A DNA stretch of 63,333 bases, from positions 1 to 63,333 of the forward strand of contig CABRZC010000003.1 in assembly GCA_902475375.1 (NCBI GenBank), written 5' to 3'. The position numbers and the translations under genes were made by a program. Source of the stretch: an uncultured Collinsella sp. GTDB lineage: Bacteria > Actinomycetota > Coriobacteriia > Coriobacteriales > Coriobacteriaceae. Position 1 is the first letter of the stretch. Each line of letters begins with the position of its first letter. Of the stretch, positions 33,916 to 43,600 are shown piece by piece. A model generated the notes under the pieces. That model did not search any database. It was not told the DNA's origin and worked only from the letters and a program-made list of their open reading frames with translations.

Positions 33916-35008
33916 CGGAGTACACGACCTTACCGGAACCCTCGACGCACTCGCCCACGCGGAACGGCTTCTCGCCCAGCGCGACCAGGGCCTCGGTCAC
34001 GGCAGCCTCGTCCTCGGGGGCAACGATCAGGCACAGGCCGACGCCCATGTTGAAGGTCTTGCATGCCTCGTTGGGCGCGAGCTCGGCCTGACGCGACACG
34101 TAGGTGATGACGGGCGGAACATCCCAGCCCATCTCGGCGCCGTAACGGGTGACCACGGCGTCGACGTCGTCGGCGAGCGCGCGGTTGAGGTTCTCGGTGA
34201 TACCGCCGCCGGTGATGTGGGCGATGGCGTGCACGTTGGCGCCGCCGCGCAGCAGCTCCAGAATCGGCTTGACGTAGATGCGCGTAGGGGCCAGCAGAGC
34301 ATCGGCCAGCGAAGCACCGTCGAGCTCCTCGAGCGGACGGCTCAGTTCCTCGGCCTTAGCGGCGGCCTCGGGCGTGCCCGGCTTGATGCCGTCGACGCCG
34401 ATGACCTTGCGCACGAGCGAGTAGCCGTTGGAGTGCACGCCGGTGGAAGGCAGACCCAGGATCACATCGCCGGGGCGAACGTTCGCGGGGTCAAGCATCT
34501 TGGGACGGTCGACGACGCCCACGGTAAAGCCGGCGAGGTCGTAATCGGCGGGAGCCATGACGCCGGGGTGCTCGGCCATCTCGCCGCCCACGAGCGCGCA
34601 GCCCGCGAGCTTGCAGCCGTCAGCCACGCCCTTGATGATCTTTGCCATGTGCTCGGCCTCGATGTGACCGATGGCAACGTAATCCAGGAAGAACAGCGGC
34701 TCGGCGCCCGAAGCCAAAATGTCATTGACGCACATAGCGACCAGGTCCTGGCCCACCGTCTCGTGACGGTCCATGATCTGGGCGAGCACGAGCTTGGTGC
34801 CCACGCCGTCGGTGCCGCTAATCAGGATCGGGTCTTCCATATCCTTAAGCGCGGCAGCCGAGAACAGGCCACCAAAGCCACCGATGCCGCCGATGACCTC
34901 GGGACGGTTGGTGTCCTTGACCATCTGCTTAATAGCGTCGACGGCGCGGCCGCCCTCGGCGGTATCGACGCCGGCGTCCTCGTACGTCACATGCTTGCTG
35001 TCGCTCAT
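33905..35008 (-). CDS. purM: Phosphoribosylformylglycinamidine cyclo-ligase (AIR synthetase)
   Basis: PurM closes the imidazole ring, making AIR from FGAM with ATP. The 367-aa protein shows TYEDAGVDTAEGGRAVDAIK, IGGFGGLF, SGTDGVGTKL, DLVAMCVNDILASGAEPLFFLDY, CALVGGEMAEHPG and HITGGGITENLNRA. The length is typical. GAGAGGAAGG lies before the ATG. It precedes purN with an 11-base overlap and follows purF across a 156-base gap that contains a repeat. Confidence 0.96.
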   Translation of the reverse strand: MSDSKHVTYEDAGVDTAEGGRAVDAIKQMVKDTNRPEVIGGIGGFGGLFSAAALKDMEDPILISGTDGVGTKLVLAQIMDRHETVGQDLVAMCVNDILASGAEPLFFLDYVAIGHIEAEHMAKIIKGVADGCKLAGCALVGGEMAEHPGVMAPADYDLAGFTVGVVDRPKMLDPANVRPGDVILGLPSTGVHSNGYSLVRKVIGVDGIKPGTPEAAAKAEELSRPLEELDGASLADALLAPTRIYVKPILELLRGGANVHAIAHITGGGITENLNRALADDVDAVVTRYGAEMGWDVPPVITYVSRQAELAPNEACKTFNMGVGLCLIVAPEDEAAVTEALVALGEKPFRVGECVEGSGKVVYSDER

Positions 35009-35125
35009 CTGAGCCTTCCTCTCCCATTACCGTCCGACGCGCGGGCGCCAAACGGTGCTCATAGTTGCGTTCATTTCGGCGCGCGCCATAACAGCGCGCG
35101 CCGTCATATCAACAAAACAGCAGGT

Positions 35126-35167
35126 AAAACCTACCAAAATAAACCTGTCCCTAAATGGCAGGTTTTA
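35126..35167. repeat. GGGACAG-family repeat overlapping the purF stop codon
   Basis: The sequence AAAACCTACCAAAATAAACC followed by TGTCCCTAAATGGCAGG is a copy of the arm seen twice near pth (13172-13208 and 13331-13368). Its right end reaches into the TAA stop of purF at 35165-35167. Confidence 0.7.
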
Positions 35168-36835
35168 GGCCTCGCCGTGCTCCTCTTCCCAGCTGCGGTC
35201 GTCATATTTCTCGACCACGGCGTCGTCGTCAAAGTGTAGCGGCTTGTCCAGGTTGCGGGGCTTAAAGCCCTCCATGAATTTGTCGCGGCCAAAGCTCTCG
35301 GGAATCGCCACGGGATAGCGGCCGGTAAAGCACGCATCGCAGTAGCCGCCCTTGGGCATAACCTTCAGCAGGCCCTCGACCGAAAGGAAGGCCAGCGAAT
35401 CGGCGCCGATATACTCGCAAATCTCGTCGACCGTCTTATTGGCGCTGATAAGCTGCGACTGCACGTCGGTATCGATACCGTAGAAGCACGGCCAGATGAC
35501 CTCGGGCGAGTTGATGCGAATATGAATCTCCTTGGCACCGGCGTTGCGCAGCATCTTGACGAGCTGCACCATGGTGGTGCCGCGCACAATGGAGTCGTCG
35601 ATGACGACCAGGCGCTTGCCCTCGATGTTGTCACGCAGCGGGTTGAGCTTCATGCGCACGCCCATGGCACGCAGCTCCTGCGTAGGCTCGATAAACGTAC
35701 GACCCACGTAGCGGTTCTTGATAAGGCCCTCGCCAAAGGGAATACCGCTCTCGTGCGAATAGCCCTCCGCGGGCGGCAGGCCGGAGTCGGGCACGCCGAT
35801 GACCAGGTCGGCCTCGACGGGCTCCTCATGTGCCAGCTGACGACCCATGTCGTAGCGGCAGGCGTAGACGCTCTTGCCGTTCATGATGGAATCGGGGCGA
35901 GCGAAGTAGACCTGCTCAAAGATGCAGTTAGCAGGCTCCTCGGCGGCAGGCACGCCCTGCTCGGACACCAGGCCCTCGGCGCTGATGCGCAAAATCTCAC
36001 CGGGACGGACATCGCGGACGTACTCGGCGCCCACAATGTCGAGCGCACAAGTCTCGGAGGCAACGACCCAGCCGCCGGCGCCGGTAACATGGGTGGTGGC
36101 GTCGACCGTCGCGGCGCCGTCCTGCGACGGCAGCTGCGAAACGGATGCGGCATCGGCCTGGTCCAGCCCCTCGTCCACCAGCTTGCCCAACACCAGTGGG
36201 CGAATGCCATGCGGATCGCGGAAGGCGTAGAGCGCCTGCTCGTTGATGAGCGTCATGGCGTAGCCGCCGCGCACGAGCTCCATGGTCTTGCGAATGCCCT
36301 CGCGCAGGTGGCCCGTACGCTGGGTAAAGTAGCCGATGAGCTTGGTCGCGACCTCGGAATCCGAATTGGAGAGGAACGGCACGCCCAGCTCGATCAGCTG
36401 GCGGCGCAGCTCGTCGGTGTTGACGAGGGTGCCGTTGTGCGCGAGCGCGATAATGACGCTATTGATGGTAGAGAGGTGTGGCTGAGAGGCTTCCCAACTC
36501 TTGGCGCCGGCGGTGCCGTAGCGCACATGACCCACGGCCAGCTGACCGGAGAGCGTCGACAGGTCGGCGTTGGAGAACACGCGGTCGAGCAGGCCCAGAT
36601 CCTTGCGGACCATAACCGTACCGCCGTCACCCACGGCGATTCCCGCCGATTCTTGGCCACGGTGCTGCAGTGCACGCAGGCCAAAGTACGTCAGTCGAGC
36701 CACGTCGCGATCGGGCGCCCAAACACCAAAAACGCCGCATTCCTCATGCAGCTGGTCGGAGTCCGGATCATACGTCGACATGGCGTTCACCTGTCCCGCG
36801 GCACGCTCGGCCGCGCGGATGGTTTCTTGAGACAT
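35165..36835 (-). CDS. purF: Amidophosphoribosyltransferase
   Basis: PurF commits PRPP to purine synthesis by adding an amino group from glutamine. The 556-aa protein has the N-terminal nucleophile type glutaminase with Cys33 in EECGVFGVW, followed by HRGQESAGI and HVRYGTAG, and a phosphoribosyltransferase domain with VIDDSIVRGTT. Maturation would remove the 32 residues before Cys33; propeptides of Bacillus-type PurF are shorter. A second start at Met19 with AGGTG upstream would give a 14-residue propeptide. The start at 36835 has GAGGGGA upstream. Regulation by a leader is not evident. Confidence 0.95.
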   Translation of the reverse strand: MSQETIRAAERAAGQVNAMSTYDPDSDQLHEECGVFGVWAPDRDVARLTYFGLRALQHRGQESAGIAVGDGGTVMVRKDLGLLDRVFSNADLSTLSGQLAVGHVRYGTAGAKSWEASQPHLSTINSVIIALAHNGTLVNTDELRRQLIELGVPFLSNSDSEVATKLIGYFTQRTGHLREGIRKTMELVRGGYAMTLINEQALYAFRDPHGIRPLVLGKLVDEGLDQADAASVSQLPSQDGAATVDATTHVTGAGGWVVASETCALDIVGAEYVRDVRPGEILRISAEGLVSEQGVPAAEEPANCIFEQVYFARPDSIMNGKSVYACRYDMGRQLAHEEPVEADLVIGVPDSGLPPAEGYSHESGIPFGEGLIKNRYVGRTFIEPTQELRAMGVRMKLNPLRDNIEGKRLVVIDDSIVRGTTMVQLVKMLRNAGAKEIHIRINSPEVIWPCFYGIDTDVQSQLISANKTVDEICEYIGADSLAFLSVEGLLKVMPKGGYCDACFTGRYPVAIPESFGRDKFMEGFKPRNLDKPLHFDDDAVVEKYDDRSWEEEHGEA

Positions 36836-36876
36836 GGCATCCCCTCAGAGCCTCGTATTTTGGCGTTACCCGCCTT

Positions 36877-36905
36877 ATTATACGCACGGCACGACGCGCT
36901 CCCCA
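36877..36905 (-). promoter_or_regulatory. Candidate purF promoter
   Basis: On the minus strand a perfect TATAAT (36877-36882) lies 17 bp from TGGGGA (36900-36905, 3 of 6 matches to TTGACA), giving a leader of about 35 bases before the purF start. The rest of the 285-base gap to the CmpB-like gene contains only repeat-like GGGACGTTCGTCC at 37047. Confidence 0.5.
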
Positions 36906-37120
36906 GCGCATGAGCAGCGCTTTTTAAAAGCCCACCGAGCTAATAATCCGTTTTGTGGCCAAACATTTTATCGGTCTGTCCAGTGCAAGCGCCCGCGCCC
37001 CCAGATGGCCGCCGCGTCCACCGTTGGGGATTACAAAGTTGCAATTGGGACGTTCGTCCTGTCTTTTGGCAGGTCGGCGGCGTATCCTTGTAGCCTAGGA
37101 CAAAGCGAGAAAGGTTCTGT

Positions 37121-38350
37121 ATGGATCGAAACGAACTCGACCCCAGCGTCCCCAGCGCCACGGAGGTCAAGAAGATTCCCCTCATCATTAAGGTGTACGC
37201 CGTCCTGTGCATCCTATCCGGCGTGGGCACACTCCCGTCGGTCGGCGCCTTTATGTGGCAGGTCATCACCGCGCTCATCAACGGCAACGCCGCCGAAAAG
37301 CTCGGCGACAATATGCTGGTCTCGGTTGGACTCATCGTCGCCGGCATCATGCTCTCTGCGGCAAGTGCCGTCATCCTGATCATCTTTGGCCTGGACCTTA
37401 TCAAAAACCAGCGCCGCAACGCCGCCCGCCTGTCCTACATCCTTATTGCATTCACCGTCGTCGAGCTTTTGGTCGACGTGATGCTCCAGGGCATCGGGCC
37501 CTTCCTGCTGCGTCCCGCGATCCAGCTCGGCATCCTCGTTGCACTTTCGGCAACCGTCGACCCCACGCTGCGCCAGGAGCGCGAACTGCAGCGCCGCCTG
37601 CAGGAGATGCTCGACCGTGACGCCGCGGCGGAGGGCATGCTCGGCCGCGATGAAACCGGCGAGGGCTACATCAAGCTCAACTACTTCAACCTGTTCTGGG
37701 TATTCTTCGTCTGCTGCGTGCTCGGCCTGATCGCCGAGGACATCTGGCATATGACAGTCGACGACCCGGGCGTCTACCAGAACCGCGCCGGCATGCTGTT
37801 TGGTCCCTTCAGCCCCATCTATGGCTTTGGCGCCGTACTCATGACCATGGTGCTCAACCGCTTCTATAAAAAGAACCCCATCATCATTTTCCTGGTAAGC
37901 GCTGTGCTCGGCGCGAGCTTTGAGGTGTTCGTGGGCTGGTTTATGCAGACCTCATTTGGCGTGGTCTCGTGGAGCTACTCGCACATGAAGCTGTTCGGCA
38001 TGCCCGACCCACTCGCCGTCCTTACGGGCGGACGCACCTGCACGGGCTTTGCCTGCCTGTGGGGCCTGGGTGGCCTTATCTGGATCAAGCTGCTGTTGCC
38101 GAGGCTGCTCAAGCTCATCAACATGATTCCGTGGAAGAGTCGCTACTCGGCTACCGTCATCTTTACCGTCATTATGCTGGTCGACGGCGTCATGACGCTG
38201 CAGTCGCTCGACTACTGGTACCAGCGCGTCAACGGCACGGAGCCGGATATTCCCGTCGCGCAGTTCTACGGCAAGTATTTCGATAACGACTACATGGAGA
38301 ACCGCTTCCAGAGCATGACCATGAGTCCCAAGGATGCGACGCGCGTGTAG
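37121..38350 (+). CDS. Putative ABC transporter permease domain protein (CmpB-like, PF06541 type)
   Basis: The 409-aa integral membrane protein has four predicted helices in the first 150 residues, a charged cytoplasmic stretch (EREL QRRLQEMLDRD), then a C-terminal membrane domain. That domain starts at NYFNLFWVFFVCCVLGLIAE, then GMLFGPFSPIYGFGAVLM, ASFEVFVGWFMQTSFGVVSWSYS. This is the pattern of the CmpB-like family, whose function is poorly known despite the permease label. No ATPase is adjacent. AGAAAGG precedes the ATG. It ends at a bidirectional terminator. Confidence 0.7.
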   Translation: MDRNELDPSVPSATEVKKIPLIIKVYAVLCILSGVGTLPSVGAFMWQVITALINGNAAEKLGDNMLVSVGLIVAGIMLSAASAVILIIFGLDLIKNQRRNAARLSYILIAFTVVELLVDVMLQGIGPFLLRPAIQLGILVALSATVDPTLRQERELQRRLQEMLDRDAAAEGMLGRDETGEGYIKLNYFNLFWVFFVCCVLGLIAEDIWHMTVDDPGVYQNRAGMLFGPFSPIYGFGAVLMTMVLNRFYKKNPIIIFLVSAVLGASFEVFVGWFMQTSFGVVSWSYSHMKLFGMPDPLAVLTGGRTCTGFACLWGLGGLIWIKLLLPRLLKLINMIPWKSRYSATVIFTVIMLVDGVMTLQSLDYWYQRVNGTEPDIPVAQFYGKYFDNDYMENRFQSMTMSPKDATRV

Positions 38351-38371
38351 CGCCCACCGCGCCCAAAACAC

Positions 38372-38410
38372 AAAATGCCCGCCGGTATCACACGTACCGG
38401 CGGGCATTTT
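38372..38410. terminator. Bidirectional rho-independent terminator
   Basis: A 16-bp stem AAAATGCCCGCCGGTA/TACCGGCGGGCATTTT with a 7-nt loop sits between the convergent CmpB-like and moaE-like genes. Confidence 0.9.
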
Positions 38411-38440
38411 TATAAACGAGCCTTCTATCGACGCAAGCCT

Positions 38441-38857
38441 CTACGCCTCGCGCTCGACCTCGCTCACACACTCATTTTTGATGGTACCGACGAGCGCCTG
38501 CAGCGCATCGACCACATGCGGGCGAATGTCCCCGCCAATGAGCACGAGCATGATGTCGTCGCCCACGGCGAGCTCGCCACTCGCCAACCACACGCGCACG
38601 TAACCGATACCCGGCATCGCGTGCGTTGCCTCGATAGCGGCCTGCACCTTTTCGGCATCGAAGCCAAACGCCATGCCGCCCACCTTATGTCCAGGCGCCA
38701 CACCATCGGTCTCGACCCCACGCACCTCGGCCTTGGGCGTCGCGCGCACCACGCCGTTGTGTGTCAGGTACATCCCACAATCAGCCGCCGAAACATCGGC
38801 CTTGGCTTCGCGCAGCCAAGCATCAACCGAAGGCATCGATTTGCCATTCTCAAACAT
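38441..38857 (-). CDS. MoaE-like protein (molybdopterin synthase large subunit family)
   Basis: The 138-aa protein carries the MoaE pattern in its C-terminal half: MPGIGYVRVWLASGELAVGDDIMLVLIGGDIRPHVVDALQALVGTIK. The N-terminal part (GMYLTHNGVVRATPK) matches the strand at the start of MoaE. MoaE transfers sulphur to precursor Z. No moaD or other Mo-cofactor genes are adjacent, and the usual C-terminal lysine signature of catalytic MoaE (WKKE) is replaced by NECVSEVE, so catalysis is uncertain. The start at 38857 follows AAGGAG; an ATG one codon earlier is too close to the site. Confidence 0.6.
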   Translation of the reverse strand: MFENGKSMPSVDAWLREAKADVSAADCGMYLTHNGVVRATPKAEVRGVETDGVAPGHKVGGMAFGFDAEKVQAAIEATHAMPGIGYVRVWLASGELAVGDDIMLVLIGGDIRPHVVDALQALVGTIKNECVSEVEREA

Positions 38858-38882
38858 CATTTCTCCTTTTGATTTCCAGGGC

Positions 38883-38902
38883 AGTCTTTTTGGGACGGGG
38901 CT
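38883..38902. repeat. Half-copy of the palindrome arm at 53017
   Basis: The 20 bases AGTCTTTTTGGGACGGGGCT are identical to the start of the long palindrome at 53017-53055 (and its other arm at 53087-53126). Here only one arm is present, between the moaE-like and sortase genes. Confidence 0.8.
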
Positions 38903-38912
38903 CCCGGACACT

Positions 38913-39911
38913 TTATTCCTCGACCGGCGTGAGCGCCATGACGGCGCGTGTGTTGCTCAGCGACAGCGAGCGACAGGTCACAAGCGTTACGACCTTGGTT
39001 GCCGAAGCGGCACGGTCGGTGGCATCGCTCGCCACGGCAGAGGCACCGTCGAGCATCTCGGACAGGTAATTCTTCAGTCCGTCATCGCCCTCAAAGTTGG
39101 GCGTGCGCGCCTTGGCATACGTGTCCTCGACCACCTTGGTCGCCAGCGGGCGCAACTTATACGTCGCATCGCACGTGATGTAGTACACGTATTCCATGCT
39201 GTCGAACGTCGCCTGATCGGTCGTACGCGAAATCACGTTGAACATCGAACCGTCGTTCATGTGATGGCCGTAAATCGTGGTCTGCTGATCCACCATGCCC
39301 GGCGCGGTGTCGTCGCTATCCAAGAAGATGGCTCCCGAGGCATTGGCCGTACCGTCGAACAGCGTGTTGAGGTACTTGGAGTTGTTGTTGGTCTGCACCA
39401 CGGGGTAGTTGATGTTGGTGCCGGGCGCGTAAATCCAACCCACAACCTCGGGATTTGTCTGGGCGAGCGCGTTGAAGTCGATAATCGGCACGCCGCTGGC
39501 GTCCTTGTCGCTCACATATTGCTTTTCGATTTTTTGATACGACTCGCTCGCCTGCTTGTAGCCAATCTGGGCATTAATAAAGATGGCGGCCGCAGCAACG
39601 ATCAGGCCAATGCCAATGATGATGAGCAGAATGGGAATGACGGAGCGGCGCTTTTTGCGCAGCGGCTCGGTATAGCTCGATGGCGCGGTATGCGCCGAAG
39701 AGCGAGGTGACTTCTTGGCCGTACTGTATGACGAAGGGCGATAAGCAGCAGGTGTATCCTGACGGCGATGGGACGTCGGCGTTACGGAACGCGGCGCGCG
39801 CGGCTGCTGAGGAGAGGATGTCCGACCCTGCTGTGCCGCATGGGCAGCACCCGGCTTCGACGGATCGGGAATCTGAGAAGCCTTGAATCGTTTTCCCTGA
39901 TAATCGGACAT
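38913..39911 (-). CDS. Class B-like sortase
   Basis: Sortases cleave LPXTG-like signals and attach the protein to the cell wall or to pilin. The 332-aa protein has a Pro/Ser-rich cytoplasmic N-terminus, a membrane segment at 91-112 (IPILLIIIGIGLIVAAAAIF), and a sortase domain with His216 or 217 in IYGHHMNDGSMF, Cys313 in VTLVTCRSL and Arg322. These are the catalytic triad. The start at 39911 follows AAGGAG; the frame opens upstream but without a site. It is near purE and the GH31 protein that carries an IPNTG signal, its most likely substrate (inference). Confidence 0.9.
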   Translation of the reverse strand: MSDYQGKRFKASQIPDPSKPGAAHAAQQGRTSSPQQPRAPRSVTPTSHRRQDTPAAYRPSSYSTAKKSPRSSAHTAPSSYTEPLRKKRRSVIPILLIIIGIGLIVAAAAIFINAQIGYKQASESYQKIEKQYVSDKDASGVPIIDFNALAQTNPEVVGWIYAPGTNINYPVVQTNNNSKYLNTLFDGTANASGAIFLDSDDTAPGMVDQQTTIYGHHMNDGSMFNVISRTTDQATFDSMEYVYYITCDATYKLRPLATKVVEDTYAKARTPNFEGDDGLKNYLSEMLDGASAVASDATDRAASATKVVTLVTCRSLSLSNTRAVMALTPVEE

Positions 39912-39946
39912 GGCTCTCCTTATACTGCGGTGAAACGGCGGAACGC

Positions 39947-40411
39947 CTAGGCGTCGGCCATCTCCTGCTTCATTTTCTCGATAACCTTGCGGTACTCGGG
40001 GTCGCAAGCACCCAGAATCTGCGTGGCATAGATGGCGGCGTTCTTGGCACCGTTGATGGCAACGCAGGCCACGGGCACGCCCGAAGGCATCTGCACCATC
40101 GACAGCAGCGAATCCATACCGCCCAGGTCACTCGTCTTCATAGGCACGCCGATAACCGGCAGCGGCGTAAAGGCAGCCACGACACCACCCAGGTGAGCGG
40201 CCTTGCCGGCGGCGGCGATAATCACTTTGATACCGCGATCGGCGGCAGTCGAAGCCCACTCGTGGACCTTCGCCGGCGTGCGGTGCGCGCTCGCGATCAC
40301 GAGCTCATAGGGCACACCCAGTGCCTCGAGCTCGGCGGTGCAGCCTTCCATAACGCCCAGATCGGACTTGGAACCCATGATGATCCCGACAACCGGCTTT
40401 TGATCTGCCAT
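39947..40411 (-). CDS. purE: 5-(carboxyamino)imidazole ribonucleotide mutase
   Basis: PurE rearranges N5-CAIR to CAIR in purine synthesis. The 154-aa protein is class I: IMGSKSDLGVMEGC near the N-terminus, ASAHRTPAKVHEWA with the catalytic His, AAGKAAHLGGVVAAFTPLPVIGVP, and PVACVAINGAKNAA. PurK is not adjacent. The start at 40411 is set by AGGAGG 9 nt upstream; a TTG two codons earlier lies too close to the site. A TATACT -10-like box is about 70 bases upstream. Confidence 0.96.
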   Translation of the reverse strand: MADQKPVVGIIMGSKSDLGVMEGCTAELEALGVPYELVIASAHRTPAKVHEWASTAADRGIKVIIAAAGKAAHLGGVVAAFTPLPVIGVPMKTSDLGGMDSLLSMVQMPSGVPVACVAINGAKNAAIYATQILGACDPEYRKVIEKMKQEMADA

Positions 40412-40477
40412 AAACAAAGACCTCCTGTTGAGAGCGGTGACGCGGCGAATCCGCGACCCTTAACTGCAAATAATTCA

Positions 40478-40506
40478 AGTATAGCCGCCGATGCTGATGT
40501 GTTCGG
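40478..40506 (-). promoter_or_regulatory. Candidate purE promoter
   Basis: On the minus strand TATACT (40478-40483) lies 17 bp from CCGAAC (40501-40506, weak -35). The leader then carries a small CGCGG/CCGCG hairpin before AGGAGG. The purA promoter has the same TATACT box. Confidence 0.4.
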
Positions 40507-40565
40507 CGGGAGACGGAACGCTTTGCGAGATTAAGGCCGAAGGGTCGGAGCTTTCCGCCTACATT

Positions 40566-40612
40566 CAAAAAGCGTGCCCACCGTCCTTGGGTGGGACGGC
40601 GGGCACGCTTGC
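40566..40612 (-). terminator. Rho-independent terminator of the GH31 gene
   Basis: On the minus strand a GC-rich hairpin (AGCGTGCCC/GGGCACGCT, inner CGTCC) ends in TTTTT, 17 bases after the GH31 stop codon. Confidence 0.9.
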
Positions 40613-40628
40613 TTAGCTGTTGCTGGGG

Positions 40629-43600
40629 CTACTTAGCCTTGCTGCGACGATGGAAGAAAGCGCCGATCGCGGCGATGATGGCGCCAAGACCACCGACGGT
40701 CGCGACGGTCGCCGCCGTCTGGTCTCCGGTATTGGGAATCGCCGAACCGTTCTTCTTGCTGCCCTGGGCCTTGTCGCCTGCGGGCTTGCCCGCCTGGTTG
40801 CCGCCGTTCGAGCCATTGCCGGAACCCTGGTTGCCCGAGCCGCCCTGATTGCCGGAATCGGCATCCTTGAGGCTCTCAATAGCCAGCTTGAGCTGGTCAT
40901 AGGCCGCCTGGAGCTGGGTGTCGGAAGCATTCTCAGCACCCAAGACGTCCTCGGCGTAGGTAATGGCATCCGTCAGGGCCTTGACAGACTCGGCCGTCTT
41001 GCCCCTAGTGTCAGTCTCCTTCGCCTGCTTGACCAGGGCCTTGAGCTGCTTCTTAGTCGGTTTCTCGACCGGGGCCACCGGGGTCTTCTCGAGCGCGCCG
41101 CGGGCGCTCTCGAGCTCCCTGAGCGCCTGGTCGACCTCGTCCTGCGTGGCTTTCTCGTCGCTCAAGATGGCGCGGGCGGTCGCCAGGGCGTTCTCGAGCG
41201 CCGTCCAGGAGGCCTCGGTGTAGTCACCGGCCTTGAGGTCGCCGGCAGCAACCTCGGCATCAACCTTTTCGATCGCGGTAGCGAGATCATCCTTCGCCAC
41301 CGGATCGGGGACGGCCGTACCGTAGAACTTGAGCTCCGCCATGCTGCAGTAGGCATCAACGTTGCCACCGCCGGCGTGAATCACCTTGACGGTCACGTAG
41401 CGACCGCGCGCGGCGCCAAAGCTCATCTGTTTCCAGTCGCCACGGTCGGTGAGCACGCGGCCGTCATTGTCGAAGGCGAACGTACCCATCGACGCGGCGG
41501 TGCCCATCTCATAACCGTCGGCAGTGTCGGAGACCAGTATCTCGGCCTCGAAGATATCGCCGTTAGTGCCGCCGTCCTGGCGCGGCAGGAATGTAACGTC
41601 GGTGAGATCGTAGTCGCGGCCCAGGTCGACACTCAGATACTGGGGCATACCGGTCCCATGGGCCCAGTCGCTGTGCCAAAGCGTCCGCTCGTCGCCGTCG
41701 AGAGCGTTGACGGCGTTGCTGCCCTCGTAGTCGGCCTCACTCGAGAAGCCGGCCACCTTGACGTTCTTGCGGTTCTCGGGCGTGTTGATAAGAATCTTCT
41801 CATCGACAGGGCGCATCTTGAGGCCGTCGATTGCCTTCTCGATCTTGGCTGTGGCGTCTGCGACATCCTTCTTGCTATAGCTGCCTTGGCCGCCGTCGAG
41901 GAGCTTCTGAGCCGCCTCGACCGCAGCGGTGAGAGCTGCATAGGAATCCTTAGTGTAGACGGATTCGCTGTAGCCCGCGGCCTCGGAAAGCGCTGCCACG
42001 AGCGCAGAGGTATCGACACCAGCCTTGACTTCGACCTCATAGGATGCGGTCTTGGAGGGGTCGAGTACCGACGCCACCGTGATCTTTGCCTTGCCGGCCT
42101 TGTTGGCACGCAGGTAGTAGCTCACGCTATCGCCAGCCTGAACAGCGGAGACGCTTACCACAGAGGGGTCGGAGCTCTCGACCGTCACATAGGGGTAGCC
42201 GGCGCTCTCAGGCGTGGCCTTGGCGTCGACGAGCGTAACGTCGCCTTCAAAGAACTCGGTCTGGTTCTTGCCTAGCTCGACACCCTCGATGGCCTCGACA
42301 CCCTGCGTGTAGTTGAAGTTGACCTCACGCAGTGTGAGCATCTGGTCACCCGATGCCTCAAGCGGCGTGACCTCGACCTTGGTCGCCTTCTTGCCCTTGT
42401 TCTCGGCAGAGAGGCCAAAAGCGTAGCGAGCCCGGAAGGAATCGTACTCCCCGCCCGCGAACTCTTGGGTCGAGCCATCCTCGAACGTCACGACAGCCTT
42501 GATCTTCTGCACGGTTCCGTTGCCACCGTTGCGGTTAACGACCTCGACACTATCGAGTTTCGAAGGCGTCTTAAATGCGAATGTCATCGTGGTGGGAAGC
42601 TTCACGTAACTCGGAAGCTTACCCTCGCTGTCCCAGTTGCCGCTCCAGTTCCATAGGAACTCAAAGCCGTTGTCGCCCTCGTTATTATCGAACAGCGCGT
42701 TATAGCTCTTCTGCTGGATAAGTTTCTCGACGTTGGTCCCGTCGTCGGTCGTGAGCTCATCGTTGGTCATCGTGATGTTGAAGGCATCCTGACCGTACTC
42801 GGCGACCGTTGGCTGAGGAACATCCGGCATCGTCACCGTGCCGTCGCTCGCAAACTCAAGTGCGTCGCATGCCGGACCGATGAGCCAAGATGTCGAGGGC
42901 AGTTCGACCTTGCCGGCGGTCTTGGCCTTGAGCTTGAAACTCGCCACCGCGCCGGTACCGTTGTAGAGCTTGCCATCGCCGCGGTTGGCAAAGGCGAGAT
43001 TGATAGTCTGCGTTCTGTCCGCGAACTGGACCTTCTCGCGAGACAGGTTCTCCATGCCGGCAGTCGAGCCGTCCTGCGCGATGCTCTCGGACACAAACTC
43101 GAACTGGTCGCTCTTGAAGTTGACGAGAGCGCCCAGGGCGTTGACGTTCTTGGCGTCGGCCGCATAGACATCAACGGTGATCTCATCACCGGCCTCGACC
43201 TCGGTCTTGCTCGGAATCACCGCGAGCGAACCTGCGACCTTGCCCTTTTGTTTAGTGCCGCCGTCAAGACCCGCCATGGTGAACGAGTAATCGTAGACGT
43301 CGTAAACGCCGTTATCGTTGAGGTCGGCGAAGTGGTCGCGGATCTGCGAACCGAACGTCGGGGTATCGGGCTCGCGGTTCTCGAGGCCCAGATAGTTCTT
43401 CATGTTGGAGTAGTCTCCGTCGGAGATCGTGGCCTTGTTGAGGTTGGAGCCCACGGCGAAGCCATCCGTGCCGTCGGTCTTGTAGATGGCAATCTCGGAC
43501 GCGGAGAAGAAATTGCCGACCGAGGCGAGCGGTGTCATGCGCACGTAACGGGCGGCCACGGTGCCGTCAAACGCTACCGTCTTACAATCAGCGGAACGTG

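Noticed and set aside
40418..40565. A purine riboswitch before purE
   Set aside because: The leader is short and lacks the conserved core of purine or ZTP riboswitches; only a small hairpin is visible.
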